In this document: positions 17,744 through 27,204 of the stretch, piece by piece
Layout of the letters: each line of letters begins with the position of its first letter
How positions within the stretch are numbered: position 1 is the stretch's first letter
Source of the DNA: JBMOLL01 sp049325415
GTDB lineage: Bacteria > Bacteroidota > Bacteroidia > Bacteroidales > GCA-2748055
Direction of reading: 5' to 3'
DNA: 64,000 nucleotides
Assembly (NCBI GenBank): GCA_049325415.1
Contig: JBMOLL010000046.1
Span: forward strand, 20,855-84,854
Made by a program: the position numbers and the translations under genes
Notes under the pieces: model-generated
What the model saw: only the letters and a program-made list of their open reading frames with translations
What the model was told of the DNA's origin: nothing
The model's database searches: none

Positions 17744-18379
17744 CTACATGATGACCATGTTCATTCCGGGCCGGTATCCGGGATCAAAGATCACTTTTTT
17801 TACCCGTTGATAGTCTTCCTCATGATGGACAAAATCGATCCGGCTGGTATCGATGACCACGATGGTCAGATCGGGCCGGGCCTTAAAAAATTCGAAATAG
17901 CCTTTTTCCAGACTTTTCAGATAGTCCTGTGAAATCTCCTGTTCATAACTCCGTCCTCTTTTTCGGATATTGTCAAGCAGTTGTTCTACGGGCAGATGAA
18001 GGTAGATATAGCGATCGGGTTTCGGAAGTTGCTGATTAATGATCTGGAAGAGTTGCCGGTACAGGTTAAATTCATCATCTTTCAGGGTGTTTCTGCTGAA
18101 AATAAGTGATTTGGAAAAATAATAGTCACTGATGATCCGGTTCCTGAAAAGATCGGGACTGGCAATTTCATTTTTCAGTTGCTGGTACCTGTCGGCGAGA
18201 AAGGATAGTTCGACGGGAAAGGCATAGCGGTCGGGTTCCTTGTAGAATTTCGGTAAAAAGGGATTTTCCGCATATTGTTCAAGGATCAGGCGGGTATTGT
18301 ATTCTTCTGAAAGCCTGGTAGCGAGGGAAGTCTTCCCTGCGCCTATGTTCCCCTCGATTACCAGATAGTTGTAATTCAA
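17744..18379 (-). CDS. Deoxynucleoside kinase
   Basis: 211-residue P-loop kinase of the deoxynucleoside kinase family (dGK/dAK-like). The Walker A sequence GNIGAGKTS lies at residues 10-18, and the family motifs include a DRY segment (LADRYQQL) and the lid region IRKRGRSYEQEI (near residue 136). It phosphorylates salvaged deoxynucleosides in the cytoplasm; base specificity cannot be read. The upstream prolyl oligopeptidase gene has its own terminator, so this gene is probably transcribed separately. Confidence 0.88.
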   Translation of the reverse strand: MNYNYLVIEGNIGAGKTSLATRLSEEYNTRLILEQYAENPFLPKFYKEPDRYAFPVELSFLADRYQQLKNEIASPDLFRNRIISDYYFSKSLIFSRNTLKDDEFNLYRQLFQIINQQLPKPDRYIYLHLPVEQLLDNIRKRGRSYEQEISQDYLKSLEKGYFEFFKARPDLTIVVIDTSRIDFVHHEEDYQRVKKVIFDPGYRPGMNMVIM

Positions 18380-18426
18380 TGTTATAGCTTTAAAAATATG
18401 TTGTATTCCGGCTTCGGTTAAAATAA

Positions 18427-18468
18427 AAAAAACCTGTCGGGAAGCGATACAATCCCGACAGGTTTTTT
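18427..18468 (-). terminator. Terminator of the prolyl oligopeptidase gene
   Basis: A perfect 16-bp stem (AAAAAACCTGTCGGGA and complement) encloses a 10-nt loop; the minus strand ends in a T run. Confidence 0.9.
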
Positions 18469-18486
18469 CAACCGGATATCCCCACC

Positions 18487-20598
18487 TCAGAATTTGGGTG
18501 TGAAATCCATATTATAGAAGATGAAGGACCAGATATCGGTATATTCATCAATCTGTTTTGAAGTCGGTTTACCGGCCCCGTGGCCAGCGTCGGTTTCGAT
18601 TCTGACCATCACGGGACGGTCTCCCTTGTATTTCTCCTGCAGGGTAGCAATGTACTTGAAGGAGTGAGCCGGCACAACCCTGTCGTCGTGGTCCCCGGTA
18701 AGTACGAGTACGGCAGGGTAATTTTTTTCGGCGCTGATGTTATGCAGCGGGGAATATTTGTAGAGGTATTCGAACTGGGTGGAATCATCGGAAGAGCCGT
18801 AATCAACGGTCCAGTAACGACCAATGGTGAATTTATGGAAGCGCAGCATATCCATTACCCCAACGGCAGGAATAGCCACGGCATAAAGGTCGGGACGCTG
18901 GTTAATCACCGCACCGACAAGCAGTCCGCCATTTGATCCTCCAAAGATGCAAAGTCTTTTCGGGGAAGTATATTTCTCATTGATCAGATATTCCGAGGCG
19001 GCAATGAAATCGTCGAAAACGTTCTGTTTGTTCAGGACCATACCGCCTTCATGCCAGGTCTTACCGTATTCACCACCTCCGCGGATGCCGGCGAGTGCAT
19101 ATACACCGCCCTGTTCCAGTAGCAGGGTTATCCGGGGACTGAAGGTCGGGGTATAGGTAATGTTAAATCCACCGTAGCCATAAAGCATCGTGGGATTTTT
19201 ACCGTTCAGCTCGATGCCTTTTTTATGAACGATGAACATGGGTACCGAGGTGCCATCCTTGCTGGTGAAGAACACCTGTTTGGTTTCATAGGCGTCGGAA
19301 TCAAAGTCGGTCTCTGTTTTGTAGAAGAGCTCTGATTTTCCTTCTCCGACGGAATATTTATAGATCACAGGAGGTACCGAGAAGGAGGTGAAGGCATAAA
19401 AAGCCTCCTCTTCCTTATCTTTTCCGCTAACACCCGTTATGGTTCCGATACCGGGAAGTTCTATCTGACCAAGGGACTCACCGTTTTTGGCGAATTTTTC
19501 AAGGACGCCGACCCCGACCTTCTGGAATTCGGCAATAATCTTTCCTCCGGCAAAGGTGCAGGATTGCAGCACTTCTGTTTCTCTTTCGGGAATGATATCG
19601 ATCCAGTTTTCCTTTGAGGGTTTAGTGAAATCGATGGCCACCAGTTTGTTCATGGGCGCATCACAGTTGGTTACGAAAAATGCCAGGTCGCCTTCGGTTC
19701 CGATATAGTTGAAATCGTTTTCAAAATCGGTCACCACCCAGGTGAAGCTGTCTTTCGGACGATCGGCCCTGCGGAAGCCCACCATGTTGCCGCTGGTGCT
19801 TTCAGTAGCCATGATGATCAGGTATTTTTCGTCTTCCGAGGCAATGACACCATAGCTCTGCTCGGGATGTTCGGGATTCCTGTAGATCAGGACATCCTCC
19901 GACTGAGGTGTGCCCACCTTATGGTAGCAGACCTGTGAATTTTCATTCACACCTTTCAGCTCATCTCCTTTTTTAGGTTCGTCAAAGCGGCTGTAGAAAA
20001 AGCCGTCCTTGTACCAGGAAAGCCCCGAAAATTTGATCCATTCCACTTTGTCGTTCAGGTCTTTGCCGCTTGCAATATCTCTGACCCTGAACTCATTCCA
20101 GTCTGATCCGCCTCTGGCGATCCCATAGCCGACATATTTTCCGTCGTTCGAAACGGAGAAAGCCGTGAGGGCTACTGTACCGTCGTTGGAAAAGGTATTG
20201 GGATCCATAAATACCCGGCCTTCATCTTCCAGTTTTTCCTTGATGTAAATGACGCTCTGGTTCTGGAGTCCGTCGTTGTAGGAATAGAAATAATGACCTT
20301 CTTCCTTTGAAGGCATGCCCATTTTCGGGTAATTCCAGATTTTGGTCAGCCGTTCCCTGATCTGATCCCTGTAAGGAATGGAATTCAGGAAGGAGTCGGT
20401 TACCGCATTTTCGGCTTTGACCCAGATGCCAGTTTCTTCCGAGCGGTCGTCTTCGAGCCAGCGGTAGGGATCGGGCACCTCGGTGCCGAAATAGTTATCG
20501 AGGGTATTGTCTTTTCGGGTCTCAGGGTAGGAGAAGTGTTGTTTGCCAGTACACCCCATCAGTGTTACCATTAAAATAATCAATAAATAGTTTTTCAT
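18487..20598 (-). CDS. Prolyl oligopeptidase (S9A) lipoprotein
   Basis: 703-residue serine peptidase with a lipobox (LMGC near residue 16), so probably tethered in the periplasm. The N-terminal half is the seven-bladed propeller that restricts entry to short peptides; the C-terminal alpha/beta-hydrolase half has the nucleophile motif GGSNGG, the Asp region LTGDHDDRVVP and the catalytic His in DAGHGAGKP. It cleaves after proline in short peptides. Length is normal for the family. It stands as a single unit with its own terminator. Confidence 0.93.
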   Translation of the reverse strand: MKNYLLIILMVTLMGCTGKQHFSYPETRKDNTLDNYFGTEVPDPYRWLEDDRSEETGIWVKAENAVTDSFLNSIPYRDQIRERLTKIWNYPKMGMPSKEEGHYFYSYNDGLQNQSVIYIKEKLEDEGRVFMDPNTFSNDGTVALTAFSVSNDGKYVGYGIARGGSDWNEFRVRDIASGKDLNDKVEWIKFSGLSWYKDGFFYSRFDEPKKGDELKGVNENSQVCYHKVGTPQSEDVLIYRNPEHPEQSYGVIASEDEKYLIIMATESTSGNMVGFRRADRPKDSFTWVVTDFENDFNYIGTEGDLAFFVTNCDAPMNKLVAIDFTKPSKENWIDIIPERETEVLQSCTFAGGKIIAEFQKVGVGVLEKFAKNGESLGQIELPGIGTITGVSGKDKEEEAFYAFTSFSVPPVIYKYSVGEGKSELFYKTETDFDSDAYETKQVFFTSKDGTSVPMFIVHKKGIELNGKNPTMLYGYGGFNITYTPTFSPRITLLLEQGGVYALAGIRGGGEYGKTWHEGGMVLNKQNVFDDFIAASEYLINEKYTSPKRLCIFGGSNGGLLVGAVINQRPDLYAVAIPAVGVMDMLRFHKFTIGRYWTVDYGSSDDSTQFEYLYKYSPLHNISAEKNYPAVLVLTGDHDDRVVPAHSFKYIATLQEKYKGDRPVMVRIETDAGHGAGKPTSKQIDEYTDIWSFIFYNMDFTPKF

Positions 20599-20771
20599 GT
20601 TTTTGTTTTTTCAGTTTTCACGGGTTATTCCATTCTTGTAAAAATACATATCCCTCGTGAAAAGTGCAAGGGCAAAAACATGCTGGAAAGAAGGTGGACT
20701 CCTGCGCATATGTTCCGTTACCGGGAAGTTCACCTTTTGCATGACTGATCATGTTCAGGAGGGTCCCGGTG

Positions 20772-20802
20772 GAAAGAAAAAAGCCGCCAGGATATGGCGG
20801 CT
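20772..20802 (-). terminator. Terminator of pnp
   Basis: AGCCGCCA and TGGCGGCT form an 8-bp stem with a 5-nt loop; the minus strand continues into a T-rich tract. Confidence 0.8.
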
Positions 20803-20822
20803 CAGTTCTTTATATGCAGTGA

Positions 20823-23084
20823 TCAGCGGTTGTCGCGGTGACGATCCCTGCCGTCACGCCTGTCACGTCTGTCACCACCTTCTCTCCGGTCACCGCCTTC
20901 TCTTCTTTCGCCTCTTTCACTTCTTTCTCCGGCGGGTTTTTCTTCATAACCTTCCGGTTTGGGAAGAAGCACTCTTCTCGAAAGTTTGAGTTTGCCCGTT
21001 TTGCTGTCGATGTCGATCAGTTTGACATCGATCTCCTGACCTTCCTTGAGCACCTCATCAGCGGAATTGAGACGACGCCATTCGATCTCGGAGATATGCA
21101 GGAGTCCGTCCTTGTTGGGAAGGATTTCCACAAAGGCTCCGAAAGCGACGATCGACTTCACCTTGCCGGTATAGACCTTTCCGATCTCGGGAACGGCCAC
21201 GATCCTCTTGATACGTGCCATGGCAGCATCAATAGAGGCTTTGTTGGCGGCGAAGACATCGACAAGACCTTTGTTGTCGACTTCGTCAATCACAATGGTG
21301 GTTTGTGTTTCGGCCTGGATTTCCTGGATAATCTTACCGCCGGGCCCGATCACTGCACCGATCATTTCTTTCGGGATCTCAATTCTTTCAATGCGCGGAG
21401 CATGCGGTTTATAATCATCCCTCGGTTTATCGAGGACGCCGGTCATGATTTCGAGGATATGGAGCCTGCCTTTTCTTGCCTGTTCAAGGGCTTTTTCCAT
21501 CACCTCGTAGGAGAGGCCGTCAACCTTGATGTCCATCTGGGTGGCCGTGATCCCGTCGCGGGTTCCGGTAACTTTGAAGTCCATGTCGCCAAGGTGATCC
21601 TCATCTCCGAGGATATCGGAAAGGATGGCATATTTGGGGGAGTCTTTATCTGTGATAAGTCCCATGGCAATTCCGGAAACCGGCTTTTTAAGCTTCACAC
21701 CGGCATCCATCAGGGCAAGGGTACCTGCGCAGACAGTCGCCATGGAGGAAGATCCGTTTGATTCCAGGATATCCGAAACGACGCGTACTGCGTAGGGGAT
21801 CTCGGTTTCATTGGGAACCATCCTTTTCAGGGCGCGGTGGGCAAGGTTACCGTGACCGATCTCCCTGCGGCTGATGCCTCTTGATGGTTTGGCATCACCT
21901 GTGGAGAACGGTGGGAAGTTGTAATGCAGGGTGAATTTTTCGGTTCCCCGGATCAGCACCTCATCAATCATTTTCTCATCCAGCTTGGTACCGAGGGTAA
22001 CCGTGGTAAGCGACTGGGTTTCCCCGCGTGTGAAGACTGCAGAGCCGTGGGTGGCGGGCAGATAATCCACCTCGCACCAGATAGGCCTGATCTCATCCGT
22101 TTTTCTTCCGTCGAGACGTATGCCTTTGTCGAGAATTTCGCGGCGAACCACTTCCTTCTCCACATCGTGGTAATATTTATCGATGAGTTTGGTATTGACC
22201 TCTTCCTCGCCTTTTTCGGCTACCAGTTTTTCAACCAGTTCGGCTTTAACCGCCTCAAAAGCTTCGGATCTCTGATGCTTGTTGGTAATCCCGGATGCAG
22301 CTACGGCAGCCGCCTTAGCGTAGGTTTCTTTCCATACGAGCTGACGGAGGTCCTCATCGTTATCTTCGTGGCAGTATTCCCTTTTAACGGTGGAGCCTAC
22401 CAGTTCGGCGAGTTCCAGCTGAATGTCGCACATTTTCTTAATCGCCTCATGGGCATACATGATGGCGTCGATCATATCCTTCTCGGATACTTCGTTCATT
22501 TCACCTTCCACCATGAGGATGTTCTCACGGGTGGCACCGACCATGATGTCGATATCGGCTTCCTTCAGTTCGGAGAAGGAGGGGTTGATCATCAGCTTAC
22601 CGTTAACCCGTGCAACACGTACCTCGGAAATGGGTCCGTTAAAGGGGATGTTGGAAACGGCAAGGGCTGCAGAAGCAGCCAGTCCGGCCAGGGCATCCGG
22701 CATGGTATCGGCATCGGCGGATACCAGATAGACGTTTACAAAGGTTTCGGCATGATAATCGTCCGGGAAAAGAGGCCGCAGGGCGCGGTCGATCAGTCTT
22801 GATACGAGGATCTCGTAGTCGGAGGGTTTTGATTCCCGTTTCATGAACCCGCCGGGGAACCTTCCGTTGGCAGCAAATTTTTCCTTGTACTCAACGGAAA
22901 GCGGCATAAAATCAACATCTTCTTTTGCATCAGCGGCACTCACTGCCGTGGCAAGTAACATGGTATTGCCCATACGGACAACCACAGAACCGTCGGCCTG
23001 TTTGGCCAGTTTACCGGTTTCAACCGTGATGGACCTTCCATCACCCAAATCGATCTTCTTTACAATTGCTTCTGGTATTAACAT
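20823..23084 (-). CDS. pnp: Polynucleotide phosphorylase
   Basis: 753 residues from the ATG at 23084 (MLIPEAIVKKID); a start 16 codons upstream would run into the rpsO terminator. It degrades RNA phosphorolytically from the 3' end as part of mRNA turnover. Two RNase PH domains, a KH domain (IGAVIGPGGKIIQEI) and an S1 domain (GKVYTGKVKSIVAFGAFVEI) are present in order. The last 35 residues are unusually rich in Arg, Asp, Gly and Glu with repeated GDRREG-like units, probably a flexible RNA-contacting tail. It follows rpsO, as in many bacteria. Confidence 0.97.
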   Translation of the reverse strand: MLIPEAIVKKIDLGDGRSITVETGKLAKQADGSVVVRMGNTMLLATAVSAADAKEDVDFMPLSVEYKEKFAANGRFPGGFMKRESKPSDYEILVSRLIDRALRPLFPDDYHAETFVNVYLVSADADTMPDALAGLAASAALAVSNIPFNGPISEVRVARVNGKLMINPSFSELKEADIDIMVGATRENILMVEGEMNEVSEKDMIDAIMYAHEAIKKMCDIQLELAELVGSTVKREYCHEDNDEDLRQLVWKETYAKAAAVAASGITNKHQRSEAFEAVKAELVEKLVAEKGEEEVNTKLIDKYYHDVEKEVVRREILDKGIRLDGRKTDEIRPIWCEVDYLPATHGSAVFTRGETQSLTTVTLGTKLDEKMIDEVLIRGTEKFTLHYNFPPFSTGDAKPSRGISRREIGHGNLAHRALKRMVPNETEIPYAVRVVSDILESNGSSSMATVCAGTLALMDAGVKLKKPVSGIAMGLITDKDSPKYAILSDILGDEDHLGDMDFKVTGTRDGITATQMDIKVDGLSYEVMEKALEQARKGRLHILEIMTGVLDKPRDDYKPHAPRIERIEIPKEMIGAVIGPGGKIIQEIQAETQTTIVIDEVDNKGLVDVFAANKASIDAAMARIKRIVAVPEIGKVYTGKVKSIVAFGAFVEILPNKDGLLHISEIEWRRLNSADEVLKEGQEIDVKLIDIDSKTGKLKLSRRVLLPKPEGYEEKPAGERSERGERREGGDRREGGDRRDRRDGRDRHRDNR

Positions 23085-23104
23085 CTTTCTTCGTGTCAAA
23101 TAAT

Positions 23105-23140
23105 ATATAAAAAAGAAAGGCAACGGTTTCATTGCCTTTC
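23105..23140 (-). terminator. Terminator or attenuator between rpsO and pnp
   Basis: GAAAGGCAA and TTGCCTTTC flank an 8-nt loop; the minus strand then reads TTTTTTATATATTA. Since pnp starts 21 bp further on, read-through may be needed for pnp expression. Confidence 0.75.
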
Positions 23141-23157
23141 CTGTCGTTTAAGCTTTA

Positions 23158-23427
23158 TTACTTTCTGATGTTCAGCTGTTTGATCACGCTACGATACCTT
23201 TCGATATCCCTTTCTTTCAGGTAATCAAGAAGACGCCTTCTTTTACCAACAAGGCGGAGCAGTGCGCGCTGAGTATCGAAATCCTTTTTACTCTTTTTCA
23301 TGTGCTCGGTCAGGTGATTGATCCTGTAGGTAAACAGTGCAATCTGTCCTTCCGTCGAACCGGTATCAACTTCAGATTTTCCGTAGGTCTTAAAAATCTC
23401 CTGTTTCTTCTCTGCTGTCAAGTACAT
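23158..23427 (-). CDS. rpsO: 30S ribosomal protein S15
   Basis: 89 residues, full length. It binds 16S rRNA early in small-subunit assembly. The conserved block DTGSTEGQIALFTYRINHLTEHM and the RLVGKRRRLLDYL segment are intact. It is the first gene before pnp, has a well-formed promoter, and is followed by a hairpin that may limit transcription into pnp. Confidence 0.97.
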   Translation of the reverse strand: MYLTAEKKQEIFKTYGKSEVDTGSTEGQIALFTYRINHLTEHMKKSKKDFDTQRALLRLVGKRRRLLDYLKERDIERYRSVIKQLNIRK

Positions 23428-23468
23428 TCTCTTAATGCTTTAAAATATTTTTCCCAATTTTTGAACTG

Positions 23469-23498
23469 CAAAGGTAGTATTATTTTTCTTTATAGCAA
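23469..23498 (-). promoter_or_regulatory. Promoter of rpsO
   Basis: On the minus strand TTG at 23498-23496, exactly 19 bp, then TACCTTTG at 23476-23469: a near-ideal Bacteroidota -33/-7 pair, 42 bp before the ATG. Confidence 0.65.
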
Positions 23499-23603
23499 GC
23501 ATGCCCGGAAAATATATTTTTTCTCTTTGTTTCACCTGCTGAGAACTTTAGAGGGCGCTTCCGGTTTGCCTGAGTCCTGTCACTTTTTCACTGCGGTCTG
23601 CTC

Positions 23604-24620
23604 TCAGCTCAGATCCATGGTGATGAGCTTTTTCAGGGCGTCAATCTGTTTCCGGGTGCCCAGGGCAAAGATCTTGTCGCTCGCGGTAAGCAGGGTTTCA
23701 GGGAGGGGGTTGATGAGATAGGAATTGTCGGGCAGTTTCAAGCCGATGATATTGGCTCCGGACTCGTTGCGGATATCGAGTTCGCGGATGGATTTACCGG
23801 TAAAGCTGGCCGAGATCTTTTCGCAGCTTATTTCTTCCAGCAGCACATGGTCGGCACTCTGGATCATGAGGTAATCGATGAACTCGACCACATCGGGCTG
23901 GGCCACCAGTTTGGCCATGCGCCGACCGCCGATCTTGTCGGGCATGATCACGTTGCTGGCGCCGGCCCTTTTCAGCTTGGCGTCGGAATGGTCGAGTGAG
24001 GCCCTGCTGATGATGCGCAGGGAGGGATTGATCTCCCTGGCGGTGAGGACGACAAAGAGATTGTCGGCGTCGACCGGGAGGGTGGTGATCAGCGCCCTTG
24101 CCGATTCAAGCCGGGCCTGGCGAAGCACCTCTTCAACGGAGGCGTCGCCGTCGATGAACAGGATCTCATCCTGGTTCCTGAGCTGGTTCACCGTTTCCGG
24201 GTCCTGCTCAATGATCACGATGGGTACACTGTGTTCCATCAGTTCGATAGCCGCCTGTTTGCCGTTTCGTCCATATCCGCAGATGACCACATGACCGGAT
24301 AATTCCTGGATTTTTCTTTTCACCTTGTTGTCTTTTAATGTGTTCCGGAATACACCTTCCACCAGGTAGCGGGTAAAGGTGGATACTGCATAGGCAAAAA
24401 TCCCGAAGGAAAAAATAACCAGTAAAGAAGTGAACCACATGCCTGCAGGCGACAGGGGATGTACCTCCTCAAAACCCACTGTGGCAACGGTAATGATCGT
24501 CTGGTAGATAGCCTCGGTCAGTGTAAAGCCCATGGCATAGTAACCGATGACCCCGATGACGATCACCGTAAAAAGCAGGCTAAGTGCCAGGTAGGCCGAC
24601 CTGAGGCTGTGTTCCTTCAT
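23604..24620 (-). CDS. Two-TM potassium channel with TrkA-N/TrkA-C domains
   Basis: 338 residues: TM1 (about 9-31), a pore loop, TM2 (about 64-84), a TrkA-N/RCK NAD-binding domain (HVVICGYGRNGKQAA near 110) and a TrkA-C domain at the end. This is the MthK-like layout of a ligand-gated K+ channel in the inner membrane. The selectivity filter reads TVATVGFEEV, so GYG is replaced by GFE, a variant seen in some prokaryotic channels. Its start lies inside the end of the DUF2851 gene (41 bp overlap), implying one transcript. Confidence 0.85.
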   Translation of the reverse strand: MKEHSLRSAYLALSLLFTVIVIGVIGYYAMGFTLTEAIYQTIITVATVGFEEVHPLSPAGMWFTSLLVIFSFGIFAYAVSTFTRYLVEGVFRNTLKDNKVKRKIQELSGHVVICGYGRNGKQAAIELMEHSVPIVIIEQDPETVNQLRNQDEILFIDGDASVEEVLRQARLESARALITTLPVDADNLFVVLTAREINPSLRIISRASLDHSDAKLKRAGASNVIMPDKIGGRRMAKLVAQPDVVEFIDYLMIQSADHVLLEEISCEKISASFTGKSIRELDIRNESGANIIGLKLPDNSYLINPLPETLLTASDKIFALGTRKQIDALKKLITMDLS

Positions 24621-25902
24621 CGCTGGTTCCCGATATCAGTTTGATCCCGATGCGGCAGGAGAGACAGTCTTTCCTGAGACAGTATTGCTGGTGCAGCTGC
24701 AAGAGGGCCTGACTCTCAAACGCATTATCGGGTACTATGCCAAATGTAATCCATTTTTTTATAAGCGCGTTTTTTTCCGCGGGAAGTTCTTCAAGCAGGG
24801 CCAGGGCCCGGTCGCTGTATTTTTCCTCACCACGCGCTTTGCCATACAGGAACAGAAAGGGGGCTATGGCATTAATTATCAACGTTCCTGTAAAATCCCT
24901 CCCGGTATATTTCGGCTGATACGAGGCTTCCTTTCCAAAGCGGTAACGGGTATTCCAGTAATCTCCTGCCCTGACGCGAAACAGAGCCATCAGTTCTTTA
25001 ACGGAAGAGCAGTCTTTGATTTTCCCGGTCAGGGGATAGTGTTCATGGATCAGGGAGGCAAACTGGGCTATTCTTACAGTCGGGAAGGACGATGGGCGGA
25101 GCCGCATGAATTTCCAGAGATGCTGCGGCACGGGCTGGCCGCTGTGTCGCTGCCGGAGGCGGTTGTACTCCCCGACAAGTCCGGCCATGTAGGGATCTTC
25201 CGGCAGGAGACTGTCGAGAAATCCGGCTTTCCCGAATAGCAGGGCTTCCAGGGCAAAAGGGTCGTTCCTGAGCGGGAGAAGGGTATTGATCCGTACCGAG
25301 TCGGAAAGCAGGGAGAAAGGCAGACTGTTCAGGGGGAGGCCAAAGCAGTGGGCCAGGAGGTGGTGAAGCAGCTGATCCCAGTCGCCACCGCTTTTGTCCA
25401 GCTGTTCTTTCAGCGGGGAAGTCCGGGCTGCAAGCCGCTCCACTTCCAGGCTGGTCAGCCACTGTCGCAAATGCACCGGGTGGATCTTATGTACCTCATC
25501 CTGACAGGGAACCCATCTGGCTGAAGTCAGCCATCCCTGGTATTTTTCAAGCAGTCGGGGATGAAAGCGGATCACCACCGTCGGGACCTGTTCCCCGTCT
25601 TTCCGGGTGATCTGACAGTCGTTAAAGCGGACCGCGTGGAGGATCACCGAATTGTAAGCTTCATCTTCCTGGTGGTTGTGCCGGAGCCAGTCGGAAGCAT
25701 GGACATGCACTTCCACATTTCCTGCCCAGGTGGTGTTTCCGATAATGATCCGGGCATTGAAAAAATCCGGTCCCGAATCGCGGTTCAGTGTACCCTGATC
25801 TACGATCCGCACCGGGGTACCGTCGGCCAGCGCCAGCTGTTTTTCGTCCATGAGCCTGTACCTCCAGATGTACTGGAGGAAATCTTCCGGAATTCTGTTC
25901 AT
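24580..25902 (-). CDS. DUF2851 family protein
   Basis: 440 residues. The N-terminal segment GNVEVHVHASDW (about 60-71) followed by HNHQEDEAYNSVILHAV is the DUF2851 signature found widely in Bacteroidota. The C terminus ends with a Cys-rich stretch (CLRKDCLSCRIG). The His/Asp-rich centre suggests metal binding or a nuclease-like fold, but no function is established. It overlaps the channel gene by 41 bp and is the first gene of that pair. Confidence 0.8.
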   Translation of the reverse strand: MNRIPEDFLQYIWRYRLMDEKQLALADGTPVRIVDQGTLNRDSGPDFFNARIIIGNTTWAGNVEVHVHASDWLRHNHQEDEAYNSVILHAVRFNDCQITRKDGEQVPTVVIRFHPRLLEKYQGWLTSARWVPCQDEVHKIHPVHLRQWLTSLEVERLAARTSPLKEQLDKSGGDWDQLLHHLLAHCFGLPLNSLPFSLLSDSVRINTLLPLRNDPFALEALLFGKAGFLDSLLPEDPYMAGLVGEYNRLRQRHSGQPVPQHLWKFMRLRPSSFPTVRIAQFASLIHEHYPLTGKIKDCSSVKELMALFRVRAGDYWNTRYRFGKEASYQPKYTGRDFTGTLIINAIAPFLFLYGKARGEEKYSDRALALLEELPAEKNALIKKWITFGIVPDNAFESQALLQLHQQYCLRKDCLSCRIGIKLISGTSDEGTQPQVGLPGT

Positions 25903-26013
25903 CGTTTTTAGAGTTTATGTCATGACGGACCGGAAAATCGAAGGGCGACCGGAAATTTTATCATCCCACGGGAAAAAACAAAGCGCGGACCGCTGATGGA
26001 TGCGCTGAGCTTT

Positions 26014-26021
26014 TACCTTTG
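26014..26021 (+). promoter_or_regulatory. -7 box of the e(P4)-type phosphatase gene
   Basis: TACCTTTG is an exact TAnnTTTG match 23 bp before the ATG. Confidence 0.5.
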
Positions 26022-26044
26022 CAGGATAACCAAAATGTCGCAAC

Positions 26045-26818
26045 ATGAAAAGATCAGTTTATATTCTGTTTTTACTTATTCCGGTACTTGCCTGTAACAG
26101 GCAGCCCGAGGTAAACAGCCAGGAGAAACTGGTGCAATCGGTGCTCTGGTACCAGCATTCGGCCGAAATGCATGCGCTTTATTATCAGGGATATAACCTG
26201 GCTGGTTTCGTCATTGAGGCACTGCAGCCGGCCGGAGAAGGCAAACCCTATGCGGTGGTTCTTGATATTGATGAAACGGTACTCGATAACTCTCCCCAAT
26301 CGGCCCAGCAGATCTTTGACGGGCAGCCTTACAGCGAAGAGTTGTGGGATGAGTGGAGCCGGCTGGCCGAAGCGGCCCCGCTGCCGGGTGCTCTGGAGTT
26401 TACCCGGAATGCTGCAGAAAAAGGTATTGCGGTTTTTTACATTACAAACCGGATGGCCCACACTCTTGGAGAAACCATTGAGAATCTGCAGAAATTCGGT
26501 TTCCCCGATGCCGACAGCACGCATGTGCTTCCGCGGCCGGAAGGATCGTCCTCCAGTAAAAATGAACGGAGGGCAGCCGTTGCCGCCAGTTACGATATCG
26601 TTCTTTTCCTGGGAGATAACCTGGGGGATTTCGACGGAATGTTCGACGATCGTTCGGTGAATGAAGGGAAAGATGCCGTGGCTCTTGCAAAGGATCAGTT
26701 CGGCAGACGTTTTATCATTTTCCCGAACCCTGTTTATGGCTACTGGGAAAGAGCAGCTCTCAGTTTACCCGGCGGGGAAAAAGCCACTCCCGAATCGGTG
26801 CTGAAGGGTTTCCGCTAA
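26045..26818 (+). CDS. 5'-nucleotidase, lipoprotein e(P4) family
   Basis: 257-residue HAD-superfamily acid phosphatase with a lipobox (VLAC near residue 17), so probably outer-membrane or periplasmic. The catalytic DxDxT motif is LDIDETVLDN (near residue 75), FYITNR is motif II, and FLGDNLGDFDG is motif IV. In Haemophilus the e(P4) protein dephosphorylates NMN and other nucleotides for uptake; the same role is inferred here. The gene stands alone, ended by a bidirectional terminator. Confidence 0.92.
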   Translation: MKRSVYILFLLIPVLACNRQPEVNSQEKLVQSVLWYQHSAEMHALYYQGYNLAGFVIEALQPAGEGKPYAVVLDIDETVLDNSPQSAQQIFDGQPYSEELWDEWSRLAEAAPLPGALEFTRNAAEKGIAVFYITNRMAHTLGETIENLQKFGFPDADSTHVLPRPEGSSSSKNERRAAVAASYDIVLFLGDNLGDFDGMFDDRSVNEGKDAVALAKDQFGRRFIIFPNPVYGYWERAALSLPGGEKATPESVLKGFR

Positions 26819-26830
26819 GGATTTGAATCA

Positions 26831-26876
26831 TGCAAAAAAAATGAGGCTGTTCCTGAAAGACAGCCTCATTTTTGCA
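26831..26876. terminator. Bidirectional terminator
   Basis: AATGAGGCTGT and ACAGCCTCATT form a strong stem flanked by A and T runs, so it works for the phosphatase gene and for the convergent DUF2892 gene. Confidence 0.88.
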
Positions 26877-26890
26877 AGGGATAAGGCACT

Positions 26891-27082
26891 TTATTTTTTG
26901 GATGCCGGACATGTTGAGAGTCCGAAAATTCCATATAAAGGGCAGAAAGAGATTAAAGCCGTTCCAAGAGGAATAATGGCTACCAGACCCCACCAGCTTT
27001 TGAAATAAATTCCGGCTGCAGCGATGACCAGGCCCAGCGCGATACGGATGATCTTATCCGTTTTACCTACATTTTTTTTCAT
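26891..27082 (-). CDS. DUF2892 (YgaP-like transmembrane) protein
   Basis: 63-residue membrane protein with two hydrophobic helices (about 11-27 and 29-47) and the typical DUF2892 N terminus (KNVGKTDKIIRIALGL). A Cys pair sits near the C terminus (SFCPLYGIFGLSTCP). The same domain is fused to rhodanese in E. coli YgaP, but no rhodanese is seen here. Function unknown; sulfur transfer is a weak inference. Confidence 0.8.
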   Translation of the reverse strand: MKKNVGKTDKIIRIALGLVIAAAGIYFKSWWGLVAIIPLGTALISFCPLYGIFGLSTCPASKK

Positions 27083-27204
27083 ATTCGGAAAGTTTTAATT
27101 CAGGGGCAGATTTGCCTTACATTAAAGGAAGCGGGTTCCCCCTGTTTTTCAGCAATACTAACAGATGATAAGAGGAAATGTTCAAAACGCTGAACCGGGA
27201 ATGT

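Noticed and set aside
20838..22802. Long plus-strand open frames antisense to pnp (307 and 292 codons)
   Set aside because: They lie opposite a complete, well-conserved pnp and resemble no family; they arise from its codon pattern.
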